Source: Streptomyces sp. LX-29 (GTDB lineage: Bacteria; Actinomycetota; Actinomycetes; Streptomycetales; Streptomycetaceae). From it: DNA of 64,000 nt. Each line of letters begins with the position of its first letter. Position 1 is the first letter of the stretch. Made by a program: the position numbers and the translations under genes. Under the pieces are notes generated by a model. The model ran no database searches. It saw nothing but the letters and a program-made list of their open reading frames with translations, and was not told the DNA's origin. Positions 7,852 to 17,000 of the stretch are shown piece after piece. The DNA lies in NCBI RefSeq assembly GCF_029541745.1, contig NZ_CP089746.1, positions 3,729,559 to 3,793,558 on the forward strand, read 5' to 3'.

Positions 7852-8351
7852 TGCCCGCCACACCCGTACTGCGCACCAGGACCTACGCCGTCGCCGGGGT
7901 CACCGCCACCGGCGTGGCGCTGGCGCTGGCCCTCACCGCCTGCGGCGGCTCGGACGGGTCCGACGGCGCGAAGAAGAGCCCCGCGTCGCTGTCGGTCGAC
8001 GACGCCTACCTGCCGCGGCCCGCCATGGACGACATGGCGGCCGGCTTTCTGACCGTGCGGAACACCGGCGACACCGCCGACCGGCTGACCAAGGTCACCA
8101 CGCCGCTCTCCTCCGACGTCACCCTGCACGCCACGGAGGGGACCCGGATGAAGCAGGTGAGCTCGCTCGACGTGCCGGCGGGCGGGGAACTCACCCTCGC
8201 CAGCGGCGAGACCCACCTCATGCTGGGCAAGCTCGACCACAGACCCGAGGTCGGCGAGAAGGTGAGATTCACCCTCCACTTCGCCTCCTCGGACCCGATC
8301 GAGGTCGACGTCCCGGTGAAGCCGACGACGTACCGCCCCCAGCACCACTGA
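7851..8351 (+). CDS. PCuAC-family periplasmic copper chaperone lipoprotein
   Basis: A 166-residue exported protein with lipobox LALTACGG (Cys about 27) and a PCuAC beta-barrel. The Cu(I) ligand pattern H-x(n)-M-x(n)-HxM is present as LHATEGTRMKQV and THLMLGK. PCuAC proteins work with Sco to assemble the CuA/CuB centres of terminal oxidases. It starts within the stop codon of the Sco gene and lies 20 bp before the CopC-CopD gene, consistent with one copper operon. Confidence 0.9.
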   Translation: MPATPVLRTRTYAVAGVTATGVALALALTACGGSDGSDGAKKSPASLSVDDAYLPRPAMDDMAAGFLTVRNTGDTADRLTKVTTPLSSDVTLHATEGTRMKQVSSLDVPAGGELTLASGETHLMLGKLDHRPEVGEKVRFTLHFASSDPIEVDVPVKPTTYRPQHH

Positions 8352-8371
8352 AACCGTAGGACCCTCCCCCC

Positions 8372-10588
8372 ATGAGCTCCTCCCCGACCACGACCACCGA
8401 GCGGCCGGCCCGGCCGCGACGGTTGCCAGGGCCGGCCCGGCTGGGCGTCCTGCTGCTGGCCGTGCTGGCGTGCGCGCTGGGCTTCGGCGCCACCCCGGCG
8501 TCGGCGCACGCCGCGCTCACGGCGACCGACCCGGCCGACGGCGCGGTGCTGCCGACCCAGCCCCAGCGGGTCACCCTCACCTTCTCGGAGGGGGTGCTGG
8601 TCTCCGACGACTCCGTGCGGGTCCTGGACCCGCGGGGCCGGCGGGTGGACGACGGCGAGCCCGACCACCGGGACGGCGAGTCGTCGACCATGTCGGTGGC
8701 GCTCCGCGCGGGGCTGCCGGACGGCACCTACACGGTCGCCTGGGAGGCCGTGTCGGAGGACAGCCACCCGGTGGGCGGCGCGTTCACCTTCTCCATCGGC
8801 GCGCCGTCGGCGACCACGGTCTCGGTGCCGACCACCGCCGAGCCGGACCCGACCGTGGACACGCTCTACGGCGTCGGCCGGTACGCGGCCTACGCCGGCC
8901 TCGTGCTGCTCGTCGGCGGCTGCGTCTTCGCCGCGGCCTGCCGCTCGTCGAAGCCGGTGGAGCGGGTCGCCGCGGCCGGTTGGGCGACGCTGTTCGCCGC
9001 CACCGTGCTGCTGTTGCTGCTGCGCTCCCCGTACACCGGCGGCGACTCGCTCGGGGCGGCCCTCGACCCGGGCCGGCTGGACGAGGTGCTGTCCACCAAG
9101 CCGGGCGCGGCGCTGCTGGCCCGGCTGATCCTGCTCGGGGCGGCGGCCGGCTTCCTGGCCGTGCTGTTCGGGCCGTACGCGCGGCAGCGGACGAAGGCGG
9201 CGGCACGGCGCGAGCTCACCGTGGGGCTGGGCGTGGGCGGCGCGGTGCTCGCGGCCGGTCTCGGCGCCACCTGGGCGATGGCCGAGCACGCGTCGGTCGG
9301 CATCCAGCCGTGGCTGGCGATGCCGGTGGACGTGGCCCACCTGTTGGCGGTCGGCGTGTGGCTGGGCGGGCTGGTGGCCCTGCTGGTGACGCTCCGCGCG
9401 GGCGAGCCCGTCCCCGGCACGGCGGTGCGCCGCTTCTCGCGGCTGGCCTTCGGGTCGGTCCTGGTGCTGGTGGTCACCGGGCTCTACCAGTCGTGGCGGC
9501 AGGTCGGCGGCTGGTCCGCGCTGACCGGCACCGAGTACGGCAGGTGGCTGCTGGTGAAGGTGGCGCTGGTGGCCGTGCTCGTCGGGCTGGCCGCCGGCTC
9601 CCGCCGCTGGACGGCGCGGCTGACCGACGCCCCGGAGCCCGAGCCCGCGCCCCCCGGCAAGGGCGCCCGGAACAAGGCCACCAAGACCCGGGCGAAGGCG
9701 CCGAAGGCCGCGGTGCGGGAGGCCGCCGCACCGACGGCGACCACCCCGGGGGTCGGCACACGGGCGGCCGGCGCGCCGGGCCCGGGTACGCCGGGGGTGG
9801 GCTCGGCCACCTCGGGAGCGGCGGACGCGCCCCGCCACGTCCGCGCGGGGGCCGGTCTCCGTACCGCCGACACGCGCGGCCGCGCGGACGACGGCGGCAG
9901 TGGCGACGGCACCGACCGCCACGACGGCACCGGTCGCGGCGACGGCACCGGCCGCTCCGACGGCGCTCGCGCGGGGCGGCGCCGCGACCGCGCGGGGGCC
10001 GCGGCGGGCGATCCGGTGCGCGCCGCCCAGCTCGCCCGCCAGCGGGCCGCGGTGGACCGGACGGTGGGGCTCAGGCGGCGGGACGCCGACGCCGAGCGCA
10101 GCGGGCTGCGCCGCGCGGTGGCCGTGGAGACGGCCGTCGCCGTGGTGCTGCTGGCGGTGACCACCGTGCTGACCGGCACCCAGCCGGGCCGCGCGGAGGC
10201 CGCACAGGCGGCGGCCCGCGCGGGGGCCGCCGGGCCGGCCGCGGGCCCGGTCACCGTCACCGTCCCGTACGACACCGGCACCAAGAGCGGCCGGGGCACC
10301 GCCGAGCTCACCGTCGACCCCGCGCGGAAGGGCGCCAACGCCATCCACCTCTATCTGAAGGACCGCGCGGGGCGCGCCGTGGACGTGGCGGAGCTGAAGC
10401 TCTCGTTCACCCTGCGGAAGCAGGACATCGGCCCGCTCGTCGTCCCTCTTCGTCACCTGTCGACCGGCCACTGGAGCGTCGACCGCTTCCAGCTCCCGAT
10501 GGCCGGCTCCTGGCAGCTGTCCCTGACCGTACGGACCTCCGACATCGACCAGGTGACCGAGGTCAAGACCGTGAAAGTCAGCCCATGA
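8372..10588 (+). CDS. CopC-CopD fusion copper protein with C-terminal YtkA/FixH-like domain
   Basis: A 738-residue fusion. After a signal peptide, the CopC domain begins AHAALTATDPADG (first Cu(II) His) and includes SEDSHPVGGAFTF (second His) within residues 45-150. The CopD membrane domain, about eight helices, covers roughly residues 165-415. A long Pro/Ala/Gly and then Arg/Asp-rich linker (about 415-570, with repeated DGTGRGDG-type units) precedes one more hydrophobic helix and a beta-rich domain (about 615-738) like YtkA/FixH. Such fusions bind and import copper across the membrane. The last codon overlaps the DyP start (ATGA). The linker is longer than I expect for the family. Confidence 0.88.
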   Translation: MSSSPTTTTERPARPRRLPGPARLGVLLLAVLACALGFGATPASAHAALTATDPADGAVLPTQPQRVTLTFSEGVLVSDDSVRVLDPRGRRVDDGEPDHRDGESSTMSVALRAGLPDGTYTVAWEAVSEDSHPVGGAFTFSIGAPSATTVSVPTTAEPDPTVDTLYGVGRYAAYAGLVLLVGGCVFAAACRSSKPVERVAAAGWATLFAATVLLLLLRSPYTGGDSLGAALDPGRLDEVLSTKPGAALLARLILLGAAAGFLAVLFGPYARQRTKAAARRELTVGLGVGGAVLAAGLGATWAMAEHASVGIQPWLAMPVDVAHLLAVGVWLGGLVALLVTLRAGEPVPGTAVRRFSRLAFGSVLVLVVTGLYQSWRQVGGWSALTGTEYGRWLLVKVALVAVLVGLAAGSRRWTARLTDAPEPEPAPPGKGARNKATKTRAKAPKAAVREAAAPTATTPGVGTRAAGAPGPGTPGVGSATSGAADAPRHVRAGAGLRTADTRGRADDGGSGDGTDRHDGTGRGDGTGRSDGARAGRRRDRAGAAAGDPVRAAQLARQRAAVDRTVGLRRRDADAERSGLRRAVAVETAVAVVLLAVTTVLTGTQPGRAEAAQAAARAGAAGPAAGPVTVTVPYDTGTKSGRGTAELTVDPARKGANAIHLYLKDRAGRAVDVAELKLSFTLRKQDIGPLVVPLRHLSTGHWSVDRFQLPMAGSWQLSLTVRTSDIDQVTEVKTVKVSP

Positions 10589-12066
10589 CAGAGCAGAACT
10601 CCGCACGACCCAAACCCTCCAAGTCGAAGGCGGCCAACCGGCCCCCGCAGCAGAAGAACGCCAGGACCGCCGCGGCGACCGACTCCACCGCCAGGGCGGC
10701 CGACGGGACCGACGGGACCAGGGGCGCCGGTAAGGCGAAGGCCGCGGGCGGGACGGCTCCCGCCCCGGCGGCCTCGGTCCCCCCGCAGGGCGGCGTCACC
10801 CGGCGCCGGCTGCTGGGCACCGCGGGCGCGGCCGGCGCGGCGGGGCTGGTGGTCGGCGGCGCCGCGGGCGCCGCCGGGGCCGCGGCCCTGCGGGACGAGG
10901 CGCCCACCGCCCTGAGCACCGTCGGCTCCACCACCGTCCCCTTCTACCGGGAGGACCGGGCCGACGGCGCGGACGGGACCGACGGCACCGAGGGCCTGCA
11001 CCAGGCGGGCATCACCACCCCGCTCCAGGCCCGCGGCCATCTGCTCGCCTTCGACCTCGCCCCGGGGGCGGACCGCAAGGCGGCCGCCGCGCTGCTGCGC
11101 CGCTGGTCGGCGCTGGCCGGGCAGCTGATGGCGGACGAGGAGCGGTTGGCGAACGACACCGGCATCGCGCTGGACGCCGGCCCCTCCTCGCTCACCGTCA
11201 CCTTCGGTTTCGGCCGCGGCTTCTTCGACCGCACCGGCCTCACCGACCGGCTGCCGAACGCGCTCGCCCCGCTGCCGGACTTCTCCGCCGACGCGCTCGA
11301 CGCCAAGCGCAGCAACGGCGACCTGTGGCTCCAGATCGGCGCCGACGACGCGCTCGTCGCCTTCCACGCGCTGCGCGCGCTCCAGCGGGAGGCCGGGGAC
11401 ACCGTGCGGCTGCGCTGGCAGATGAACGGCTTCAACCGCACCCCCGGCGCTACCGCACACCCGATGACCAGCCGCAATCTGATGGGGCAGGTCGACGGCA
11501 CCAACAACCCCAAGCAGCACGACGCCGACTTCCAGAAGCGGATCTTCGTGCCCAAGGGCGGCTCCACCCGATCGCCCCAGTGGATGGCGGGCGGCTCGTA
11601 CGCGGTGGTCCGACGCATCCGGATGCTGCTGGACTCCTGGGACAACCTCTCCCTCGACCAGCAGGAACGGGTGATAGGCCGCCGCAAGTCCGACGGCTCC
11701 CCGCTCTCCGGCGGCACCGAGACCACCCCCGTCGACCTCGCCAAGCTCACCAAGGAGGGCGCGCTGGCCATCGGCGGCGACGCGCATGTGCGGGTCGCGG
11801 CACCGGAGACCAACCAGGGCGCGGCGATGCTGCGGCGGCCGTTCTCGTACCACGACGGCTTCCGCGACGACGGCGCGCCGGACGCGGGTCTGCTGTTCAT
11901 CGCCTGGCAGGCGGATCCGATGAAGGGATTCGTGCCGGTGCAGCGCAAGCTGGATCGTGGGGACGGACTGTCCCGGTTCCTGCGCCACGAGGCGAGCGCG
12001 CTGTTCGCCGTGCCGCCGGCGGCGGAGCGGGGCTCCTACGTGGGCCAGCCGCTGCTGGAGGGGTGA
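10585..12066 (+). CDS. dtpA: Tat-exported DyP-type heme peroxidase (DtpA-like)
   Basis: A 493-residue A-type dye-decolourising peroxidase. An unusually long N-terminus (about 70 residues, Lys/Ala/Thr-rich) precedes the Tat signal TRRRLLGTAGAAG. The DyP motif GxxDG appears as MGQVDGTNNP, and the proximal heme His is probably in GGDAHVRVAAPETN. In S. lividans, DtpA handles H2O2 with copper-loaded Sco/ECuC and the oxidase GlxA during morphogenesis; the operon here has the same partners. It overlaps the CopC-CopD gene by 4 bp. The start follows this overlap, but the long basic pre-signal region makes a later start possible. Confidence 0.87.
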   Translation: MTEQNSARPKPSKSKAANRPPQQKNARTAAATDSTARAADGTDGTRGAGKAKAAGGTAPAPAASVPPQGGVTRRRLLGTAGAAGAAGLVVGGAAGAAGAAALRDEAPTALSTVGSTTVPFYREDRADGADGTDGTEGLHQAGITTPLQARGHLLAFDLAPGADRKAAAALLRRWSALAGQLMADEERLANDTGIALDAGPSSLTVTFGFGRGFFDRTGLTDRLPNALAPLPDFSADALDAKRSNGDLWLQIGADDALVAFHALRALQREAGDTVRLRWQMNGFNRTPGATAHPMTSRNLMGQVDGTNNPKQHDADFQKRIFVPKGGSTRSPQWMAGGSYAVVRRIRMLLDSWDNLSLDQQERVIGRRKSDGSPLSGGTETTPVDLAKLTKEGALAIGGDAHVRVAAPETNQGAAMLRRPFSYHDGFRDDGAPDAGLLFIAWQADPMKGFVPVQRKLDRGDGLSRFLRHEASALFAVPPAAERGSYVGQPLLEG

Positions 12067-12253
12067 GCACCGTCTCGTCGCCGACGACGTCGGGCGCGGT
12101 GCCGCGCTCCACGGTTCCGCCGCCGGCGCCGTCCCCCACGGCCCCGCCGTCGGCCGCGTCGGCCCCGGTCCCACTGCTCGGACGGATCGAGGCCACCGGG
12201 TGTCGACGTGGGTATCGTGGCGGTTCTCGTCTGATCACAGGGAGTTCAGCGTG

Positions 12254-13189
12254 ATGTCGGCCAGTCGCTATACCTATCTCGGGCCCGAGGGCACCTTCAC
12301 CGAGGCCGCCCTGCGCACCCTGCCCGAGGCCGCCACCCGCGAGCTGGTCCCGATGGTGTCGGTCCCGGCGGCGCTGGACGCGGTGCGGTCCGGCTCGGCC
12401 GCCGCCGCTCTGGTGCCGATCGAGAACTCGGTCGAGGGCGGGGTGACCGCCACCGTCGACGAGCTGGCGACGGGCGAGCCGCTGATGATCTACCGCGAGG
12501 TGCTGCTGCCGATCGCGTTCGCGCTGCTGGTGCGGCCGGGCACCTCGCTGACGGACGTGAAGACCGTGACCGGGCACCCGGTGGCCCAGCCGCAGGTGCG
12601 CAACTGGCTCGCCGCGCACCTGCCGGACGCGGTGTGGGAGTCGGCGGCGTCCAACGCGGACGGCGCCCGGCTGGTCCAGGAGGGTCGCTACGACGCGGCC
12701 TTCGCCGGCGAGTTCGCGGCGCCCCGGTACGGTCTCGACCCGCTGGTCACCGAGATCCACGACGCGGCGAACGCGGTGACCCGCTTCGTCCTGGTCGGTC
12801 GCCCGGCCCGGCCCGCGGCCCGCACCGGAGCGGACAAGACCTCGGTGGTCATCTGGCTCGGCGACGACCACCCGGGCGCCCTGCTGGAGCTGCTGCAGGA
12901 GTACTCGGCGCGCGGGGTCAACCTGATGCGGATCGAGTCCCGTCCCACCGGCGAGGGGATGGGGCGCTACTGCTTCTCGGTGGACTGCGAGGGGCACATC
13001 ACCGACCGGCGGGTGGGTTCGGCGCTGATGGGGCTGAAGCGGATCTGTCCCAAGGTGCGGTTCCTGGGGTCGTACCCTCGGGCCGGGGTGGATCCGGCGG
13101 ACCTCGGCCGGCTGCGGCGCGGCACGTCCGACGACGAGTTCGTGGCGGCGGCGGACTGGTTGGCCCGCATCCAGGACGGGCGGACCTGA
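12254..13189 (+). CDS. pheA: Prephenate dehydratase
   Basis: A 311-residue enzyme converting prephenate to phenylpyruvate in phenylalanine synthesis. The catalytic domain opens YTYLGPEGTFTEAAL and contains IENSVEGGVTATVDEL. The C-terminal ACT domain (about residues 195-275) has GALLELLQEYSARGVNLMRI and the ESRP motif that binds phenylalanine for feedback inhibition. AGGGAG at 12239-12244 serves GTG 12251 or ATG 12254; I list the ATG. It is monofunctional, as usual in actinobacteria. The 190 bp upstream carries no other gene. Confidence 0.95.
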   Translation: MSASRYTYLGPEGTFTEAALRTLPEAATRELVPMVSVPAALDAVRSGSAAAALVPIENSVEGGVTATVDELATGEPLMIYREVLLPIAFALLVRPGTSLTDVKTVTGHPVAQPQVRNWLAAHLPDAVWESAASNADGARLVQEGRYDAAFAGEFAAPRYGLDPLVTEIHDAANAVTRFVLVGRPARPAARTGADKTSVVIWLGDDHPGALLELLQEYSARGVNLMRIESRPTGEGMGRYCFSVDCEGHITDRRVGSALMGLKRICPKVRFLGSYPRAGVDPADLGRLRRGTSDDEFVAAADWLARIQDGRT

Positions 13190-13283
13190 GCGGCGCTTGG
13201 ACACCCCGGGGCCTTGGCGCCGCGGGACCGCGGGACCGCGGGACCCGTATGCCGGCGGGCCGCGATACCGGCATCACCGGATG

Positions 13284-13331
13284 CCGGTACTCCCGCATTC
13301 CGGTACTCCCGCATCCAGGTACTCCCGCATC
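13284..13331. repeat. Three tandem copies of a 16-bp repeat
   Basis: CCGGTACTCCCGCATT-type units start at 13284, 13300 and 13316, followed by decayed CCGGCATCCCC copies. An upstream GCGGGACC triplet run (about 13220-13245) adds to the low-complexity character. There are no spacers, so it is not a CRISPR array. It lies between pheA and the DnaA-box region. Confidence 0.7.
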
Positions 13332-13362
13332 CCGGCATCCCCATACACCGGCATCCCCAAGG

Positions 13363-13682
13363 TTATCCACAGGGCACTCACTCGACCTGGGGATAAGTCG
13401 ACAGACCGATACCGCGGAGTCGACAAGTCTGCGTGGTCGCCTCTTCGGCGTCCACGGCCCCGATCGCGCTCCGACGCCACCGTCGCGTCACAGGAATTCC
13501 GCAAATCCACCCTTTAGGGCGAGGAGAAGGGAATCAATCCCACCCGAAAGAGTGCACAAAGAGGGTTTGCCACTTGAATGAACGGCGTATCGCCTCTATG
13601 CGGAATGATCAATTCCGAAGTCCACAGAACTCACACACAGGCTGTGGATAACGTCGGCTCATCCCCATGCCGCTGTGGACAA
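13363..13682. promoter_or_regulatory. Cluster of DnaA boxes upstream of serS
   Basis: Three perfect 9-mers lie within 320 bp of non-coding DNA: TTATCCACA at 13363-13371 (+), TTATCCACA at 13643-13651 (-) and TTGTCCACA at 13674-13682 (-). Near-matches occur at 13388-13396 (one mismatch, -) and 13618-13626 (two mismatches, +). The interval is noticeably more AT-rich than its surroundings. DnaA-box clusters outside oriC that titrate the initiator are known in S. coelicolor. Absence of dnaA/dnaN and the small number of boxes argue against this being oriC itself. Confidence 0.6.
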
Positions 13683-13796
13683 GTCCAAGCTCAACTCCGC
13701 TCACCCACAAGGCAGTCGGTCAGCCAAACCCGACGCGTATGCCCCATTTCGGCGAATGCGGGGGAATTCATTGACCCGGCCCGGAGGGGTGCCGGC

Positions 13797-13815
13797 GGGG
13801 GTCGCCGCGACCCCC
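13797..13815 (+). promoter_or_regulatory. GC hairpin in the serS leader region
   Basis: GGGGGTCG (13797-13804) and CGACCCCC (13808-13815) form an 8-bp stem with a CCG loop about 115 bp before the serS start. It could be an attenuator or a terminator of upstream transcription. No T-box features were found around it. Confidence 0.3.
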
Positions 13816-13930
13816 GAGGGCGCCCCGCGATGCATTTCACCGCCTTCTTCACATCGCCCAAAAGGGATAAAACACAACACAAGGGAATATCGGGTCGAGC
13901 TTCTGGAGGACACACCGGTAACCTGGTGGG

Positions 13931-15214
13931 GTGATTGACCTTCGCCTGCTCCGTGAGGACCCCGACCGTGTGCGCGCCTCCCAGCGCGCCCGTGGAGAGG
14001 ACGTCGCCCTCGTCGACGCGCTGCTCTCCGCCGACGAGCGGCGCAGGTCCTCCAGTGTCCGCTTCGATGAGCTGCGCGCCGAGCAGAAGTCGCTCGGCAA
14101 GCTCATCCCCAAGGCCGCCGGCGACGAGAAGGCCGCCCTGCTGAAGAAGGCCGGCGAGCTGTCCGCGGCGGTCAAGGCCGCCGACGCCGAGCAGGACGAG
14201 GCGGCGCAGGAGACCCAGCGGCTGCTGCTGCAGCTGGGCAACCTGGTCCACCCGGACGTGCCCGTGGGCGGCGAGGACGACTTCACCGTCCTGGAGGAGT
14301 TCGGCAGCGCGCGCGACTTCGCCGCCGAGGGCTTCGAGCCCAAGGACCACCTGGAGCTGGGCGAGCTGCTCGGCGCCATCGACACCGAGCGCGGCGCCAA
14401 GGTCTCCGGCTCCCGCTTCTACTACCTGACGGGCGTCGGCGCGCTGCTGGAGCTGGCCCTGGTCAACGCGGCCATGGCGCAGGCCACCGCGGCCGGCTTC
14501 ACGCCCATGCTCACCCCCGCCCTGGTCAAGCCGAAGGCCATGGAGGGCACCGGCTTCCTCGGCCAGGCCGCCGAGGACGTCTACTACCTCGACAAGGAAG
14601 ACCTCTTCCTGGTCGGTACGTCCGAGGTGCCGCTGGCCGCGTACCACATGGACGAGATCCTGGACGTCAGCGAGCTGCCGCGGCGCTACGCGGGCTTCTC
14701 GCCGTGCTTCCGGCGCGAGGCGGGTTCGTACGGCAAGGACACCCGCGGCATCTTCCGGGTGCACCAGTTCGACAAGGTGGAGATGTTCGTCTACACCACC
14801 CCGGAGGACGCCGAGGCCGAGCACCAGCGGCTGCTGGAGTGGGAGAAGCAGTGGCTGACCTCGCTGGAGCTGCCGTTCCGGGTGATCGACCTGGCCTCGG
14901 GCGACCTGGGCTCGTCGGCGACGCGGAAGTTCGACTGTGAGGCGTGGATCCCCACCCAGGGCAAGTACCGCGAGCTGACCTCCACCTCGAACACCACCGA
15001 GTTCCAGTCGCGCCGGCTGTCGATCCGGATGCGCGACGGCAAGCAGGTGCGCCCGCTGGCGACGCTCAACGGCACGCTGTGCGCGGTGCCGCGCACCATC
15101 GTGGCCATTCTGGAGAACCACCAGCAGCCCGACGGCTCGGTGCGGGTGCCCGAGGTGCTGCGCCCCTACCTGGGCGGGCGGGAGTTCCTGGAGCCGGTGA
15201 AGCGGACCAAATGA
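13931..15214 (+). CDS. serS: Seryl-tRNA synthetase
   Basis: A 427-residue class II synthetase charging tRNA-Ser (and tRNA-Sec where present). The N-terminal [21 protein letters not shown] leads into the long antiparallel coiled coil that grips the tRNA variable arm (about residues 30-105). Motif 2 is seen as [21 protein letters not shown] and motif 3 near [20 protein letters not shown]. The start is GTG 13931; GGTGGG lies too close to be a standard ribosome site, so initiation may be leaderless or weak. Its stop overlaps the downstream HAD gene start by 4 bp. Confidence 0.97.
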   Translation: MIDLRLLREDPDRVRASQRARGEDVALVDALLSADERRRSSSVRFDELRAEQKSLGKLIPKAAGDEKAALLKKAGELSAAVKAADAEQDEAAQETQRLLLQLGNLVHPDVPVGGEDDFTVLEEFGSARDFAAEGFEPKDHLELGELLGAIDTERGAKVSGSRFYYLTGVGALLELALVNAAMAQATAAGFTPMLTPALVKPKAMEGTGFLGQAAEDVYYLDKEDLFLVGTSEVPLAAYHMDEILDVSELPRRYAGFSPCFRREAGSYGKDTRGIFRVHQFDKVEMFVYTTPEDAEAEHQRLLEWEKQWLTSLELPFRVIDLASGDLGSSATRKFDCEAWIPTQGKYRELTSTSNTTEFQSRRLSIRMRDGKQVRPLATLNGTLCAVPRTIVAILENHQQPDGSVRVPEVLRPYLGGREFLEPVKRTK

Positions 15215-16098
15215 GCGACGCGGGCGCGGCCGCCGAGCCGCACAAGGCGACGACGGCCGCACCGCACGCGGAGCCTGAGGGCTCCGCGCCCGCGGGGCTT
15301 CCGTACCGGTTGATCGCGACGGATCTCGACGGGACGCTGCTGCGCTCCGACGAGACGATCTCGGCGCGCACCCGTGCGGCGCTGGAAGCCGTCTGCGCGC
15401 TGGGGGCGGCGCACATCGTGGTCACCGGCCGCGGCGTGCCGTGGACCCGGCACATACTGGACGACCTGGGCTACGAGGGCCTGGCGGTGTGCGGCCAGGG
15501 CGGCCAGGTCTACCACGCGGGCGAGCGGCGGCTGTTGACGTCGGTGACGATGGACCGGCAGCTCGCCGCGCTGGCGCTGGCCAAGATCGAGGCTGAGGTC
15601 GGTCCGCTGTTCCTGGCCGCGACCAGGGACGGCATCGAGGGTGAGGTGCTGGTCGGCCCCGGATACCGCACGCAGGAGGGGCCGCTGCCGGTGCGGCGGT
15701 TCGAGGATCCCACCGAGCTGTGGGCCGAGCCGATCAACAAGGTCTACATCCAGCATCCGCGGCTGGACGACGACGCGCTGGTGGCGGCGGCCCACGCGGC
15801 GGCCGGGGGCCTGGTCGGGGTCGTGTTGGCGGGTCCGGGCATCGTGGAGCTGCTGCCGCTGGGCCTGTCCAAGGCGACGGGGCTGTCGCTGGCCGCCCGT
15901 CGGCTGGGGCTGAAGGCCGCCGACACCATCGCCTTCGGCGACATGCCGAACGACATCCCGATGTTCCGCTGGGCCGGGCGCGGGGTCGCCATGGCCGACG
16001 CCCATCCGGAGCTCAAGGCCGTCGCGGACGAGGTCACGGCCTCGAACGACGCGGACGGCATCGCGGTCGTCCTGGAGCGGCTGTTCCCGATCGGCTGA
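15211..16098 (+). CDS. Cof-type HAD-superfamily phosphatase
   Basis: A 295-residue protein. After a 30-residue Ala-rich extension comes [11 protein letters not shown] (nucleophile Asp and acid/base Asp, motif I), then IVVTGRG (motif II), the C2-type cap, GLSKATGL (motif III Lys) and [12 protein letters not shown] (motif IV). Such enzymes dephosphorylate sugar phosphates or cofactors; the substrate cannot be assigned. It is translationally coupled to serS by an ATGA overlap, an arrangement I recall in other Streptomyces. A second Cof-like phosphatase with very similar motifs lies at 32510-33379. Confidence 0.9.
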   Translation: MSDAGAAAEPHKATTAAPHAEPEGSAPAGLPYRLIATDLDGTLLRSDETISARTRAALEAVCALGAAHIVVTGRGVPWTRHILDDLGYEGLAVCGQGGQVYHAGERRLLTSVTMDRQLAALALAKIEAEVGPLFLAATRDGIEGEVLVGPGYRTQEGPLPVRRFEDPTELWAEPINKVYIQHPRLDDDALVAAAHAAAGGLVGVVLAGPGIVELLPLGLSKATGLSLAARRLGLKAADTIAFGDMPNDIPMFRWAGRGVAMADAHPELKAVADEVTASNDADGIAVVLERLFPIG

Positions 16099-16222
16099 CG
16101 TTCCGTGTCGCCCTCGCTTCCGGAGACGGAGACGACGGCGACACGGACCGGTCACGCGCACCGAGCGGTGTACGCGCCCGCGCGGTGGCCGGGGTCGCTC
16201 GCGGTCGGGTGCGTCCGCGGGC

Positions 16223-16672
16223 TCAGCCGAAGATGCGCACGGCCTGGTAGTAGGTCCACGCCGTGGTGGTGCACGAGCTCTTGGTGGCGCCGCTGTAGCG
16301 GTTGCAGACCCGCTTGAGGTCCTCGTAGAAGGCACTGTCCAGGCGGGACTTGTTGGCCTCGAAGGTGCCGGCCGCCTTGTAGTTGCGGTAGCCGAAGTCG
16401 TGACGGGCACAGGAGAGTTCGAAGGGGAACCCGAAGGGGTTGTCGGGCGAGCTGCTGCAGTAGTCGGTGGACCAGTCGAAGCCGTAGGCGGACCAGCCGC
16501 CCTGGCTGGCGCGGGCGGCGGTCCAGGAGCTGTAGCTGGTGGCGCTGGTCTGGGTCCAACCGGAGAGGACCTGCTGCTTGTCCGCGGGGGCGGCCTCGGC
16601 GGGCGAGGCGAGGGCGATCGCCGCGGCCGTGGTGACGGCCGTCGCGGCGAGGCTGGTGGTCAGCCGACGCAT
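16223..16672 (-). CDS. Secreted phospholipase A2
   Basis: A 149-residue secreted protein with a Sec signal (MRRLTTSLAATAVTTAAAIALASPAEA). The mature enzyme contains CARHDFGYRNY, the His-Asp catalytic pair of prokaryotic PLA2, and four to five Cys consistent with two disulfides. The best-known relative is the S. violaceoruber enzyme, which releases sn-2 fatty acids using Ca2+. ATG 16672 has GGAGGA upstream; an in-frame ATG at 16822 would bury the signal peptide. It is monocistronic and convergent with the HAD gene. Confidence 0.9.
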   Translation of the reverse strand: MRRLTTSLAATAVTTAAAIALASPAEAAPADKQQVLSGWTQTSATSYSSWTAARASQGGWSAYGFDWSTDYCSSSPDNPFGFPFELSCARHDFGYRNYKAAGTFEANKSRLDSAFYEDLKRVCNRYSGATKSSCTTTAWTYYQAVRIFG

Positions 16673-16930
16673 GTGTTCCTCCGATGTCTGACGGTCCCTC
16701 CAGGCGTGCTTGTGGGGGCCTTTCGGGTGCCGTTGGTGTGGGGCGGAGCAAGAACGAGGTGACGCAGGCCAAGGGTTCGCCAGGTACCTGACAATGGTCA
16801 AGATCTCTGTCAGCGCTGGCATGAACAGGACGTGAAGCGGCGCGAAGCGGAAGCGGAACCGCCGGCCTGTCGGTCGGACCGGCTCGCCCGGAGGGCACCG
16901 GGCGCCGGGGCACCCACTCCGCTCGACCCT

Positions 16931-17000
16931 GTCAGCTCCGCCCGGTCAGCTCCGCCCGGTCAGGTCCGGCCTGTCAGCTCCGCCCTGTCAGCTCCGGCCG
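16931..17000. repeat. Five tandem copies of a 14-bp repeat running into a stop codon
   Basis: GTCAG(C/G)TCCG(C/G)CC units start at 16931, 16945, 16959, 16973 and 16987. The fifth copy supplies the last codons and the TGA stop (16988-16990, minus strand) of the MerR-family gene. The rest of 16673-16930 is a non-coding spacer holding the phospholipase promoter. Confidence 0.7.

Noticed and set aside
4999..7863. A 954-residue open frame on the minus strand
   Set aside because: It is antisense to the membrane protein, YcnI and Sco genes, has biased low-complexity composition and no domains; it is a GC-driven shadow frame.
13284..13331. Possible CRISPR-like repeats
   Set aside because: Copies are 16 bp and directly adjacent without spacers, with no cas genes.
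13190..13930. Chromosomal replication origin
   Set aside because: Only three perfect DnaA boxes and no dnaA or dnaN nearby; a Streptomyces oriC has many more boxes.
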